Shown piece by piece: positions 14,321-23,467 of a stretch of DNA of 64,000 nt. This stretch comes from Maribacter litoralis (GTDB lineage Bacteria > Bacteroidota > Bacteroidia > Flavobacteriales > Flavobacteriaceae). The notes under the pieces were generated by a model. That model did not search any database and was not told the origin of the DNA. It saw only the letters and a program-made list of their open reading frames with translations. The translations under genes were made by a program, and so were the position numbers. Position 1 is the stretch's first letter; every line of letters starts with the position of its first letter. The stretch is taken from contig NZ_QCZD01000004.1 of the NCBI RefSeq assembly GCF_003075045.1, positions 1 through 64,000 of the forward strand, in the 5' to 3' direction.

Positions 14321-15340
14321 TTATTTTTTAACCGCCAACAACGCCAACTTCGCAAAGAAATCGTCAAACAACAAGCGATTATCAAGCTGTTGATACACTC
14401 GAATGTTTCGCCCCTTTAAATTGACTTTATACAAACCCTCTTCATTTATAAGTGGAGCTTGTTTTATAACATAGGTACTCGATGATGGGTCTGGCTCAAA
14501 TGACGACTGAAGAGCGGTCAGAAGCACTAATGGGTTATCGCCATATATATAAACCTCTCCCATAGGAATATTCCATTTATCCAATTTCGTATAAGCCTCT
14601 TTCATCACATTAAATAAATGATTACCAAGCTTACCTTTACCTTTAACTTTTATCAATAGTTCGGCATCTGACATTATAGGTTGCCGATACACGTTCCTTG
14701 GTACTTGCCACAAATTAATATTCGAATTATTAAAAATTACCTGTGCAGCTTTAATATCGATTCCTAAATTATATTCTAAAGTTGTATACCCAGGTGGCGG
14801 AATTGCGATATCTGCATATTCTGGACCACCGATCCAAACCAAGGTTAATTTTTCTGCAATTTCAGGTTCAAGCAAGTAAGCACTTGCGATGTTAGTTAAA
14901 CCTCCACCACACGCAACATACAAAGGCAAATCTGTATCGGTACGCATTGCTTCTTTAATGATTACTTGGACCGCTTCGCTATCTATAGGTTTTGTAACAT
15001 CAACCATACTTTGGCTTTTATCTATATATACATCAACAGAATTTTCGAGCCCCAAAATATTAATGACTTTCATCGCCTGTTCTTTTGCGTATTCTGAAGT
15101 TCCAGGTCCGCCAAAACCTTGTTCATATAAATGGGAAGCGATTATCCCTCTTATTTCTACGGATGGTGACATTAAGTGATGTGCTAATTGAAAGAGTCCG
15201 TCAGGATCACCTCCCAAATCATTATCTATTATTACTCGCATTCTAGGCTTCACTAAAGAGTTCAGCTCTTCTAATCGGGCTTGTTGAGAAAAACCAAATG
15301 AAGAAATAACAAGAAACAGAATTAAATATATAGATCGCAT
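14321..15340 (-). CDS. Secreted nucleoside-hydrolase-like protein
   Basis: The 339-residue product starts with a signal peptide (MRSIYLILFLVISSFGFSQQ). The calcium-binding motif of nucleoside hydrolases appears in the form VIIDNDLGGDPDGLFQLAHH, closer to the DUF1593/hydrolase-like branch than to the classic DTDxxxDD. Downstream, TDLPLYVACGGGLTNIASAYL and LVWIGGPEYAD fit the same fold. It probably splits a ribosyl or sugar N-glycoside in the periplasm. A 160-base AT-rich gap separates it from the divergent carboxylesterase, so the two may share control and act in scavenging. Confidence 0.82.
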   Translation of the reverse strand: MRSIYLILFLVISSFGFSQQARLEELNSLVKPRMRVIIDNDLGGDPDGLFQLAHHLMSPSVEIRGIIASHLYEQGFGGPGTSEYAKEQAMKVINILGLENSVDVYIDKSQSMVDVTKPIDSEAVQVIIKEAMRTDTDLPLYVACGGGLTNIASAYLLEPEIAEKLTLVWIGGPEYADIAIPPPGYTTLEYNLGIDIKAAQVIFNNSNINLWQVPRNVYRQPIMSDAELLIKVKGKGKLGNHLFNVMKEAYTKLDKWNIPMGEVYIYGDNPLVLLTALQSSFEPDPSSSTYVIKQAPLINEEGLYKVNLKGRNIRVYQQLDNRLLFDDFFAKLALLAVKK

Positions 15341-15536
15341 AAGCTTTATTTATTTATGAAATACGTATCAACTACAATTAATTTTATAATACTAACAATT
15401 ATTTCAATTGCTTAAATCATCAATATCTGATACTGAATTTTATCAATAATACTAAATTTTAATGGTTAGATTATCATATAATTAAAAAATAAATGTATTA
15501 TTGTTACAAAATGAGACAATAATACATTTAATCATC

Positions 15537-17168
15537 ATGAGAAATCTTAAAATTATCCTATTCAGCCTTTTGTTGACCTTTAATTTTACAAATGCACAAG
15601 AAACCAATTCATTTCCTGTTCAAGTAGCTATTGAAAACGGAATCATCGAAGGTAATTACGACACTCACACCGGAATTCAACGTTACTTCGGCATTCCGTT
15701 TGCCAAACCACCAATAGGTGAACTTAGATGGAAGGCACCACAACCTATAGAACACTGGAGCGGAATTAAAGAGACCAAAGCCTTTGGTCCACGCCCTATG
15801 CAAACTATGGTGTTCGGCGATATGAAATCGAGATCAAACGGAGTTAGCGAAGACTGTCTGTATTTAAATGTTTGGACGCCCGCAGACCGAAATACCCAAG
15901 ACTTACCCGTTCTTGTATATTTCTATGGCGGTGGGAATGTTGCGGGCGATGCCTCTGAGCCTCGTTATGATGGAGAAAGTATGGCCAAAGAAGGCATTGT
16001 GGTAGTAACGACCAACTATAGACTTAATATTTTTGGTTTTCTAGCTCACCCAGAATTAAGTACTGAAGCCTCTTATAAAGCTTCGGGAAACTACGGCCTA
16101 CTAGACCAAAATGCAGCGTTAAAATGGGTTAATAAAAATATTACCGCTTTTGGTGGCGACCCTAATAAAATAACTATTGCAGGCGAATCGGCTGGTTCTA
16201 TTGGTACAAGTCAACAAATGGCGTCGCCTTTATCTAAAGATTTAATTGCAGGAGCTATAGGTGAAAGTGGTGCTGGCATCAACCCTACTATGTCGCCTAT
16301 TTCATTGAAAGATGCAGAAAATATGGGTGAGGAATTTGCTAAAAATGCCGGTTACCCATCTATTGCCGAATTACGAAAATTAAGTACAAGAGAAGTATAC
16401 GAAATATATAATGAGTCAAAAAGATTTGGTTTCCCTACTGTTCTAGACGGTTATTTTCTACCTAAAACACTTCCTGAAATCTTTGAAAACAAAGAACAGG
16501 CTATGGTCCCATTATTATTAGGGTGGAATTCTGCCGAGATACCAGGTATGGCTTTTACACAAGGTCCTTATACAAATGAAAACTATGTAAACAAAATAAA
16601 AGAAGCGTACCCAAAAGAATATAAAGAGGTGTTAGAACTGTACCCTCATAGTTCTGAAAAAGAAATTGAATTATCTGCTACTGCTTTAGCATCTGATAGA
16701 TTTATCTCTTATAGTACTTGGAAATGGTTCGATTTACATAGAAAAAATAGTGACCAACCCGTTTACAGATATTTATACAGCAAATTGAGACCACCTTTAG
16801 TTGATAATACTTTAGCATCTGGTTTAGCCGGTGGCACTGTAGCAAAAGGCTCAGACACACCTCCTGCTCCAGTAGCTGTTGGTGCTCCGCACGCTTGTGA
16901 AATCGAATACTGCATGGGCAACTTACATTTGGTAAAGGATTATGCCTGGACAGCGGATGATTTTAAGGTATCTAAAGATATGATGACCTATTTTGCTAAT
17001 TTTATTAAAACCGGAAACCCAAACGGTGAAGGTCTACCAAATTGGGAAGCGGCAAAGCCAAACGACAAAAACCCCGCTGTTATGGTCATTGATACGGAAA
17101 GCAAACTGATAAAAGCCCAAAATGATGAGCGTTATGAGTTTTTAGACAAAGCTTACAAGAACAATTAA
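15537..17168 (+). CDS. Secreted type B carboxylesterase
   Basis: The ATG at 15537 gives a 543-residue protein with signal peptide MRNLKIILFSLLLTFNFTNA; an upstream TTG frame would bury it, so it is rejected. The alpha/beta hydrolase motifs are clear: an oxyanion region YFYGGGNVAGDA, the nucleophile in ITIAGESAGSIG, and the catalytic His in VGAPHACEIEY. SEDCLYLNVWTP is the type B signature. It would hydrolyse carboxylic esters in the periplasm or outside the cell, possibly plant or algal acyl groups. It is monocistronic as far as can be seen. Confidence 0.93.
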   Translation: MRNLKIILFSLLLTFNFTNAQETNSFPVQVAIENGIIEGNYDTHTGIQRYFGIPFAKPPIGELRWKAPQPIEHWSGIKETKAFGPRPMQTMVFGDMKSRSNGVSEDCLYLNVWTPADRNTQDLPVLVYFYGGGNVAGDASEPRYDGESMAKEGIVVVTTNYRLNIFGFLAHPELSTEASYKASGNYGLLDQNAALKWVNKNITAFGGDPNKITIAGESAGSIGTSQQMASPLSKDLIAGAIGESGAGINPTMSPISLKDAENMGEEFAKNAGYPSIAELRKLSTREVYEIYNESKRFGFPTVLDGYFLPKTLPEIFENKEQAMVPLLLGWNSAEIPGMAFTQGPYTNENYVNKIKEAYPKEYKEVLELYPHSSEKEIELSATALASDRFISYSTWKWFDLHRKNSDQPVYRYLYSKLRPPLVDNTLASGLAGGTVAKGSDTPPAPVAVGAPHACEIEYCMGNLHLVKDYAWTADDFKVSKDMMTYFANFIKTGNPNGEGLPNWEAAKPNDKNPAVMVIDTESKLIKAQNDERYEFLDKAYKNN

Positions 17169-17285
17169 TATCCATTTTAATAGATATATTGGTTTTGGCT
17201 TTCGTTACAAGTTATGCCAGAACCAATTCTTTTTTGAGTTACTTTTTGTTGTAAAAGTGACCTCCAAAACACGTAAATTGCTCCT

Positions 17286-17423
17286 ATGAAAAAATTAATT
17301 CAAATTATTGGCGCTTGGTATGGCGCAAAGAAAATTGGAGGTGGAAAATGTGGATGTATAGGAACCGTATTCGTTTTCCTAATTCTATATTGGATATTCG
17401 GTTACGTTTTAGAGGCTTTCTAA
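17286..17423 (+). CDS. 45-residue membrane microprotein
   Basis: An ATG frame of 46 codons encodes MKKLIQIIGAWYGAKKIGGG, then KCGCIGTVFVFLILYWIFGY, and ends VLEAF. The first half is amphipathic and glycine-rich; the second is one membrane-spanning segment after a CGC motif. The frame is compact, well formed, and lies alone between the carboxylesterase and the dnaE-like gene. It is below usual annotation length. I recall similar small flavobacterial proteins, but cannot verify that here. The function is unknown. Confidence 0.6.
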   Translation: MKKLIQIIGAWYGAKKIGGGKCGCIGTVFVFLILYWIFGYVLEAF

Positions 17424-17536
17424 ATTGGTTGTTGGTTTTTTCGCTTAGCGCTTGACGCCCTACGCCGGTCGCATCACACTAGACGCTGTTTGCCCTGAGC
17501 GCGTGGCGCATTGCAAAATAGCTCTTTATCTCTTTT
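17424..17536. repeat. GC-rich REP-like repeat downstream of dnaE
   Basis: This short GC-rich patch contains GCGCTTGACGCC, GAGCGCGTGGCGCATTGC and a following pyrimidine tract (CTCTTTTCTATTCTCTAACTT). These match the style of the repeats at 20611-20720 and 20871-20945 on the other side of dnaE. Confidence 0.55.
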
Positions 17537-20500
17537 CTATTCTCTAACTTCTATTTTCTCTTCACCAGTTTTCTTTTGATCAAAAACTTTGGCACTAGTT
17601 TTCATATCGGCATATCTTGGGTCTTGTATAAAGTCTTGCTTTTGCATTTTTATGACCTCAATACTCAAAAAGCCAAATTCACTGACTACCTTTCCATAAA
17701 ACCGATAAACTCCCCTACCCCTAAACATATATTTTTTAGCAACGGGCGGGAATAACACGGTATCAAAAACTTGCCCTTGTTGGTCTAACAACGTAGCAAA
17801 GAACATTGCTTTTCCTTTATGTGTTCTGGTTCGCTTTACCGTAATTAAATATCCATAGATATCGATATTTCTATTTAAATACCGCTCTAAATCTTTACTC
17901 CCAGAATTATTTAATGGTGCTTCTGCCAAAAGTTCAAACGGACTACATAAACTAAAGCCCAACAACTCTAATTGCGTAAAGGCTACTTCTAAATTTGTAC
18001 TGTATAATGACGGAATCTCAAAATGTTGCTGTCGTGGCACAAACAATTTGGGGTGGTCTATTTTTTTGGTCTTGTTCAATAACAAATGTGCTTTCCAGAG
18101 CAATTCATGCTTATTGGTGTTGGTAAACCTAAAGGCATCAATGCGTATTAAAATACTTACTTGTTCTATTGAGATAATCAATCTATCCAGAAAATCTTCC
18201 AACGAATTAAATTCACCATTAAGAAAACGTTCTTTTAAAATACGCTCCATGACCCGTTCTTCTAGTTCTCGCAGATACCCCAACCCTAAATACAAATCTT
18301 TACCATAAATTTTATTTGCCGCATTACTTCTATTTACGCAAGGCGGATGTATGGTTGCGCCTAACATACGGGCTTCATGCACATAAAACTCGGGCTTATA
18401 AAATCCGCCACCGTTATTGAGCACCGCCACCATATATTCCAACGGATAGTACGCCCGTAAAAACAAACTTTGATAACTTTCTACCGCATACGATGCCGAG
18501 TGACCTTTGGCAAAAGCGTAGCCGGCAAAACTTGCCACTTGGTCCCACACTTCATTAATAAGTTTTTCGGTATAGCCTTTTTTACGACAATTATCCATAA
18601 AGGTATCCTGCACTTTCTGAAACTCTTCCCGTGAACGGAACTTACCGCTCATACCACGTCGTAACACATCGGCTTCGCCCAGATCTAAATCGGCAAAATG
18701 GTGGGCTACTTTTATCACATCTTCTTGGTACACCATTACTCCGTACGTCTCTGGCATAATTTCAAGCATTACCGGGTGCGCCATCTCGGCTGCCCTGCCC
18801 TTATTACGGTGGCGAAGAATATACTCGCGCATCATTCCGCTTTTAGACACTCCCGGGCGAATAATGGAACTTGCCGCTACCAAACCCAAATAGGTATCTA
18901 CCTCTAGCTTTTTCAACAGCATACGCATAGCGGGAGATTCTACATAAAAACAACCCATGCATTGTGCCGTTTTTACCATGTTATTGATTTTGGGGTCGTT
19001 TTTGAATGCCTTAATATCATGAATATCGAACTTAGCAAATTCTTCTGGGCGGTCGCGTTCTAAAATATCAAGCGTTTCTTTTATTTTGGAGAGTCCGCGT
19101 TGGGCAAGAATATCGAACTTAAAAATACCGACATCTTCGGCGATGACCATATCAAACTGTGTGGTGGGAAATCCTTTTGGGGGCATATTGGTCGCAGAAA
19201 ACCAGTGAATAGGTTTTTCGGTAATTAAAATCCCCCCGGCATGTATACTCAAATAATTGGGCATGCCGTGTAGCAGCTGGGTGTATTTCAATACCAAAGC
19301 AGATATATTGTCTAATCTGCTCGCCTGAATATTACCATCGCACAACACATCTATTTCATCTTTTGGTAGCCCAAATACCTTACCCAATTCTCGAATTACA
19401 CCTCTAGATTGAAACGTAACGTAGGTACCCAAGAGCGCCACATTATCGAATCTATTAAATATATACTCCGTCATCACAGGTCTGTCGCGATGCGAAAAAT
19501 CTATATCAAAATCGGGGGGATTTACACGATACAGATTAATAAAACGCTCAAAATACAAGTCGAGTTCCATAGGGTCTACATCGGTAATAAAAAGCAAGTA
19601 TGCCACAATACTATTGGCTCCGCTACCACGACCTACATAAAAGAATTTTTGCTTTCGGGCATAGGAAATAATATCCCAATTGATAAGAAAATAAGAGACA
19701 AAATTCATTTTTTTAATGAGATAGAGCTCTTTTTCCAAGCGGTCTAAAACAGCCTGGTTAATTTCTGGATACCGCTTAGGCAAACCTTCTTGACACAAGT
19801 TTTCAAGCAATGCCTCATCGTCTTCTTCGGTCTCTAAGTATCTGCTTAAATTCTGTGTTTTTCTTTCTGCGGAAAAATCAAAATAGATAGAACAGGCATC
19901 CATTAATATTTGTGTGTTCTCTAAAATAAAACTGTGCTCAGAGAAATGCGCCGCCAAATTGGGTACGGCATACATTTTTTCATCTTCGTCCGCTTGTTCG
20001 GTAACCGACAACATACTCAGCAAGGTGTTGTTATCAATGGCACGCAATAACCGATGTGCATTAAAATCGCGCTTATTCCGAAAAGTAACGGGTTGCAATA
20101 GCACAATTTTATCGCGCTGCTCCAATAATTTTGAAAACCGGAGTCGCTTTAGCTCGTTGACGGAAACTCCAATAAATTCATGTTCGGCAAAAATTTTCTT
20201 TTCATGCTGAAGCACTTTCTCAAACGGATAAATAATGAACACGTGTTTAAACTGCGGAGCTATTTCTGGAATTTTCTTTTCTTGATGAATGTGATGGGAC
20301 AGAAAATCATTGAGTTCTAAAAACCCCTCATTATTCTTGGCTATACCTATAAAGCAGGGCTCTACCCCATTTCTAAAATCGATTCCCAAAATAGGCTTTA
20401 CATCATATTCAGGCGCCTTACGAACAAAATTTAAACAAGCGGATGTGTTATTGATATCGGTCAATGCCAATTGCGTTACCCCATGGTCTTTTGCCAGTTG

Positions 20501-20566
20501 CAAGAGCTCCAGTTCCGAAAAGGTTCCGTAGCGAAGGCTGTAGTATGTGTGGCAGTTTAGGTACAT
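17537..20566 (-). CDS. dnaE2: DNA polymerase III alpha subunit, DnaE2/ImuC-like
   Basis: The start at the ATG at 20566 gives 1009 residues; the longer frame runs into repeat DNA and is rejected. Residues 1-200 are a PHP domain whose histidines are largely lost (LNCHTYYSLRYG, ALTDINNTSA), as in error-prone DnaE2. The polymerase core has GRGSGANS (about 312-319) and the catalytic PDFDIDF (about 351-357), then helix-hairpin-helix and OB-fold (DIYGYLITVKRTRTHKGKAMFFATL). At about 1000 residues it is shorter than replicative DnaE (about 1150-1450 in this phylum). It is paired with dinB 490 bases upstream on the same strand, so translesion synthesis is likely. Confidence 0.85.
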   Translation of the reverse strand: MYLNCHTYYSLRYGTFSELELLQLAKDHGVTQLALTDINNTSACLNFVRKAPEYDVKPILGIDFRNGVEPCFIGIAKNNEGFLELNDFLSHHIHQEKKIPEIAPQFKHVFIIYPFEKVLQHEKKIFAEHEFIGVSVNELKRLRFSKLLEQRDKIVLLQPVTFRNKRDFNAHRLLRAIDNNTLLSMLSVTEQADEDEKMYAVPNLAAHFSEHSFILENTQILMDACSIYFDFSAERKTQNLSRYLETEEDDEALLENLCQEGLPKRYPEINQAVLDRLEKELYLIKKMNFVSYFLINWDIISYARKQKFFYVGRGSGANSIVAYLLFITDVDPMELDLYFERFINLYRVNPPDFDIDFSHRDRPVMTEYIFNRFDNVALLGTYVTFQSRGVIRELGKVFGLPKDEIDVLCDGNIQASRLDNISALVLKYTQLLHGMPNYLSIHAGGILITEKPIHWFSATNMPPKGFPTTQFDMVIAEDVGIFKFDILAQRGLSKIKETLDILERDRPEEFAKFDIHDIKAFKNDPKINNMVKTAQCMGCFYVESPAMRMLLKKLEVDTYLGLVAASSIIRPGVSKSGMMREYILRHRNKGRAAEMAHPVMLEIMPETYGVMVYQEDVIKVAHHFADLDLGEADVLRRGMSGKFRSREEFQKVQDTFMDNCRKKGYTEKLINEVWDQVASFAGYAFAKGHSASYAVESYQSLFLRAYYPLEYMVAVLNNGGGFYKPEFYVHEARMLGATIHPPCVNRSNAANKIYGKDLYLGLGYLRELEERVMERILKERFLNGEFNSLEDFLDRLIISIEQVSILIRIDAFRFTNTNKHELLWKAHLLLNKTKKIDHPKLFVPRQQHFEIPSLYSTNLEVAFTQLELLGFSLCSPFELLAEAPLNNSGSKDLERYLNRNIDIYGYLITVKRTRTHKGKAMFFATLLDQQGQVFDTVLFPPVAKKYMFRGRGVYRFYGKVVSEFGFLSIEVIKMQKQDFIQDPRYADMKTSAKVFDQKKTGEEKIEVRE

Positions 20567-21052
20567 TCTGGTTGTTCGTTGTTGGTTGTTAGTTGTTAGT
20601 TGTTCGATTTTTTGCGCTGTTCGCTTGACGCTACGCGCAGTGTGCTTTTTTTGCGCTTTGCGTGTGGCGCTCAGCGTGCTGCGCAATGCGCTCCCTTTCT
20701 TCTCTATTTTCTATATTCTTTACTTTACTCAGCATTTCACTTCGGTTACGCTAAGTGAACGGGTGTCGTCTTTGCGAGGTATTTTCACCGAAGCAATCTG
20801 CCGAAAATAGGTACTAGGGATAACACCCCAAATTAGCAGATCACTTCGTCGTGCCTCCTCGTGAAGACGTTTTTGCGCTAGGCGCTCAGAGTGCTGCGCA
20901 ATGCGCTCCCTCTTTTCTCTCTTCTCTATATTCTAACTTCTAGTTTCCCTTTACACTTCACTTCGGCTACGCTCAGTGAACGGGTTTCAAAACCCCTCAA
21001 CAACAGACAGCCATGAACCAACAACCAACAACGAACAACCAACAACCAACAA
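20567..21052. repeat. REP-like repeat cluster between dinB and dnaE2
   Basis: No gene in 486 bases. A two-part module occurs twice in the same order. GGCGCTCAGNGTGCTGCGCA plus ATGCGCTCCCT is at 20666-20696 and 20881-20911. CACTTCGGNTACGCTNAGTG plus AACGGGT is at 20738-20764 and 20959-20985. An imperfect inverted pair with GCGAGG/CCTCCTCG arms spans 20768-20869. The whole is bracketed by inverted GTTGTTGGTTGTT-type simple repeats at 20571-20606 and 21015-21052. Confidence 0.75.
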
Positions 21053-22267
21053 CTAGATTTTTCTATGCGCCAATACCACTGGCGGTAATCCGTTGAAAGG
21101 GTTATGCATTCTTCCTATTGTTTTTGCTCCCATGCCTGATGCCCGCAGCACACTTTTGTCTCCGTAGCGTTTACGAATGTTGTCCATAGCGTTATAAAGG
21201 CTTAGAATTTCTTCGGTGTCATCGAACAGGTTAATTTGATAATTACCCGATACTAGGTGACTGAAGCGTATACCGATCAATCGTACCAATAGCCTACGGT
21301 TATATAAGTTCTTGAACAGGTCTAAAATTTTAGGAATTAAAATGTGATCGGCACTCGTATACGAAATTCTCATCTGCTTTGAGTAGGTATTAAAATCTGA
21401 ATATCGAATCTTTACGGAAATACATGCCGTTAGCTTCTCGCCCCTTCGTAATTGATACGCTAGGTTTTCGGTCATGGCAATAAGAATACCACGCAGCCTA
21501 TTGACATCTATCGTGTCTTTGTCAAATGTTCGCTCTGTAGAGATAGATTTTCTTTCGTTAAACGGAATCACAGGGGTGTTATCAATGCCATTTGCTCTTT
21601 TCCAAATGACTCCGCCATTAGCACCCAACACCCTTTGCATTACCTCCATGGGCATTTCTTGCACGGTACGTACTTGCCGCAGGCCCAGGTTCCGTAAGGT
21701 CTGGTAAGTCTTATCGCCCACCATCGGTATTTTTTTTATGGATAACGGTGCCAAAAAAGGTTTCTCCAACCCCTCATCTATTTTTAATTGATTGTTTGGT
21801 TTTGCCTCGTTCGTAGCTACTTTCGACACTACTTTATTAGCAGATAATCCAAAGGAAATAGGGAGTCCCGTTTCCCTAATAATTTTCTTTCGCATTTCTG
21901 ATGCATATTGATAGCAGCCAAAAAAACGGTCCATACCGGTGAGGTCTGCATAGAACTCATCGATACTCGATTTTTCGAATACCGGTACGTACTCTTTTAT
22001 GATTTCGGTCACCACATCAGAATGCTTACTATACTCTCCCGCATTACCACGAATTACAAAAGCATCGGGGCAAAGTTCACGTGCCATTTTCATGGGCATA
22101 CCAGAATGCACTCCAAAGCCGCGAGTTTCATAACTACACGCCGCTACTACTCCACGATCTCCCGTACCACCCACCAACAAAGGCTTATGCTGCAACTCAC
22201 GATTATTTAATCGTTCTACAGAAACATAAAAAGTATCTAAATCGATATGTAAAATGGTTTTGCTCAT
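21053..22267 (-). CDS. dinB: Y-family DNA polymerase IV
   Basis: The ATG at 22267 gives 404 residues beginning MSKTILHIDLDTFYVSVE, with the two metal aspartates; the longer frame is rejected. Other DinB marks are VAACSYETRGFGVHSGMPM, SSIDEFYADLTG (catalytic Glu) and the helix-hairpin-helix segment IKKIPMVGDKTYQTLRNLGL, then the little-finger domain (ISTERTFDKDT). It copies past DNA lesions. The C-terminal ~40 residues carry no clear clamp-binding motif. It lies upstream of dnaE2 on the same strand. No LexA-like or UmuD-like gene is adjacent. Confidence 0.92.
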   Translation of the reverse strand: MSKTILHIDLDTFYVSVERLNNRELQHKPLLVGGTGDRGVVAACSYETRGFGVHSGMPMKMARELCPDAFVIRGNAGEYSKHSDVVTEIIKEYVPVFEKSSIDEFYADLTGMDRFFGCYQYASEMRKKIIRETGLPISFGLSANKVVSKVATNEAKPNNQLKIDEGLEKPFLAPLSIKKIPMVGDKTYQTLRNLGLRQVRTVQEMPMEVMQRVLGANGGVIWKRANGIDNTPVIPFNERKSISTERTFDKDTIDVNRLRGILIAMTENLAYQLRRGEKLTACISVKIRYSDFNTYSKQMRISYTSADHILIPKILDLFKNLYNRRLLVRLIGIRFSHLVSGNYQINLFDDTEEILSLYNAMDNIRKRYGDKSVLRASGMGAKTIGRMHNPFNGLPPVVLAHRKI

Positions 22268-22302
22268 AACTATCCTTAAAAAATTCGGGATAGCTAAATT
22301 AT

Positions 22303-22333
22303 GGATTATTTCCAATTATTAGGATTATTTCCA
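22303..22333 (-). promoter_or_regulatory. Direct repeat GGATTATTTCCA, possible dinB operator
   Basis: Two perfect 12-base copies (22303-22314 and 22322-22333), 19 bases apart start to start, lie 36 bases upstream of the dinB ATG. Each half (minus strand TGGAAATAATCC) is itself nearly two-fold symmetric (GGA..TCC). The position is right for a repressor or activator. The rest of the 22268-22576 gap is AT-rich with no supported gene. Confidence 0.45.
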
Positions 22334-22576
22334 TTTTTTAACATTGAAAAATAAAATCTAAAGAACTTTAGAATAGTAGTGACAACTTGGTAAAAATCAC
22401 TCTCCATAAAACGCAATATGCATGTTGATATGGTTTTAAGCTTCAAACCATTAAAAAAGATAATAGCATTTATATTAAATTCATGTAGTTTTTCGTTAAA
22501 TGCCATATATCTTGTAGATTACAAAGGTCTTGAACAATTGGTTCTATAAGACTATCTTTAGGGTAAGAACGTACAT

Positions 22577-23458
22577 ATGCGCCAATTTCATTTTATATTT
22601 TTATTTGTTCTGTCATTAACATTTACTGTTGCACATACGCAAGAGACTTCTACAATAAATATCATTTCCCCAAATGAAAATACAACCTGGAATATTCCGG
22701 ATAAAATAAGCCTAGAATGGAATACCGTTAAAATAGACACGAGTAAATCTATTCGGTTCTTTTTAGTAAGAAATGAAATGGTCGTACAAGAACTAGGCTC
22801 CTTTAAAAACGATGGTTTTGAAGACGGTATAGCGTTAGCAAAAAATATTGGTTCTGGCGACAGGTACCAAGTTGTCGCCATAGAGTTGTTCCCCGATGAC
22901 AAATTTAATATTGCCAAAAGAGTAACTCCGTTTTTTACAATTACCAATGCAGCTTCAGATGAAAGAAAGAAAAAACAGCAATTAGCGAATGCAAATACGG
23001 TTAGCCCTAAAAAAAAGAGAAAAAAGTCTAAAGCCAAAACAAAGGTAAAAGAATCAATTGCTCAAGAACAACCAGCTATAGTACAGACCGAAAAAAAGAA
23101 TGAACCACGAAATAGTTTTGATGGAAGAAAAATTTCGTACACAAAAGAATTTGAATTCGATTCTGAACATATCATCGTAAAAATATGGGACCACGGCAGG
23201 CAAGATGGCGATATCGTTTCTATCTACCTTAATGGCGTACAAGTGGTTAAAAAATACTACTTAACCTATTGGAAAAAAGAGTTCAAAATTAAGTTGGACC
23301 CAAATAAATCTAATGATTTATTTTTATACGCCCATAACCTAGGCGACTCACCACCCAATACAGTTGCCGTAGAAATAACCGATGGAAAAAAATCAGAAAA
23401 TATTGTGCTTAACTCAGATTTACAAAGTTGTGAAGCGGTTTTAATAAGTGTGAAATAA
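22577..23458 (+). CDS. Secreted protein with C-terminal beta-sandwich domain
   Basis: The 293-residue protein has signal peptide MRQFHFIFLFVLSLTFTVAHTQ. The N-terminal domain (INIISPNENTTWNIPDKISLEW) looks like an Ig/fibronectin-like fold. Residues 130-180 are a lysine-rich linker (PKKKRKKSKAKTKVKE). The last ~95 residues (HIIVKIWDHGRQDGDIVSIYLNGVQ..., LGDSPPNTVAVEITDG) match a small beta-sandwich seen in many Bacteroidota secreted proteins with the phrase DGDxVSVxxNG. The function is not known. It ends 9 bases before the PLD-like gene and may be co-transcribed with it, though a secreted and a cytosolic partner would be an odd pair. Confidence 0.75.
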   Translation: MRQFHFIFLFVLSLTFTVAHTQETSTINIISPNENTTWNIPDKISLEWNTVKIDTSKSIRFFLVRNEMVVQELGSFKNDGFEDGIALAKNIGSGDRYQVVAIELFPDDKFNIAKRVTPFFTITNAASDERKKKQQLANANTVSPKKKRKKSKAKTKVKESIAQEQPAIVQTEKKNEPRNSFDGRKISYTKEFEFDSEHIIVKIWDHGRQDGDIVSIYLNGVQVVKKYYLTYWKKEFKIKLDPNKSNDLFLYAHNLGDSPPNTVAVEITDGKKSENIVLNSDLQSCEAVLISVK

Positions 23459-23467
23459 CCACCGCAT

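Noticed and set aside
22306-22506. 66-codon minus-strand frame upstream of dinB
   Set aside because: It covers the likely dinB promoter and direct repeat, and has no family resemblance.
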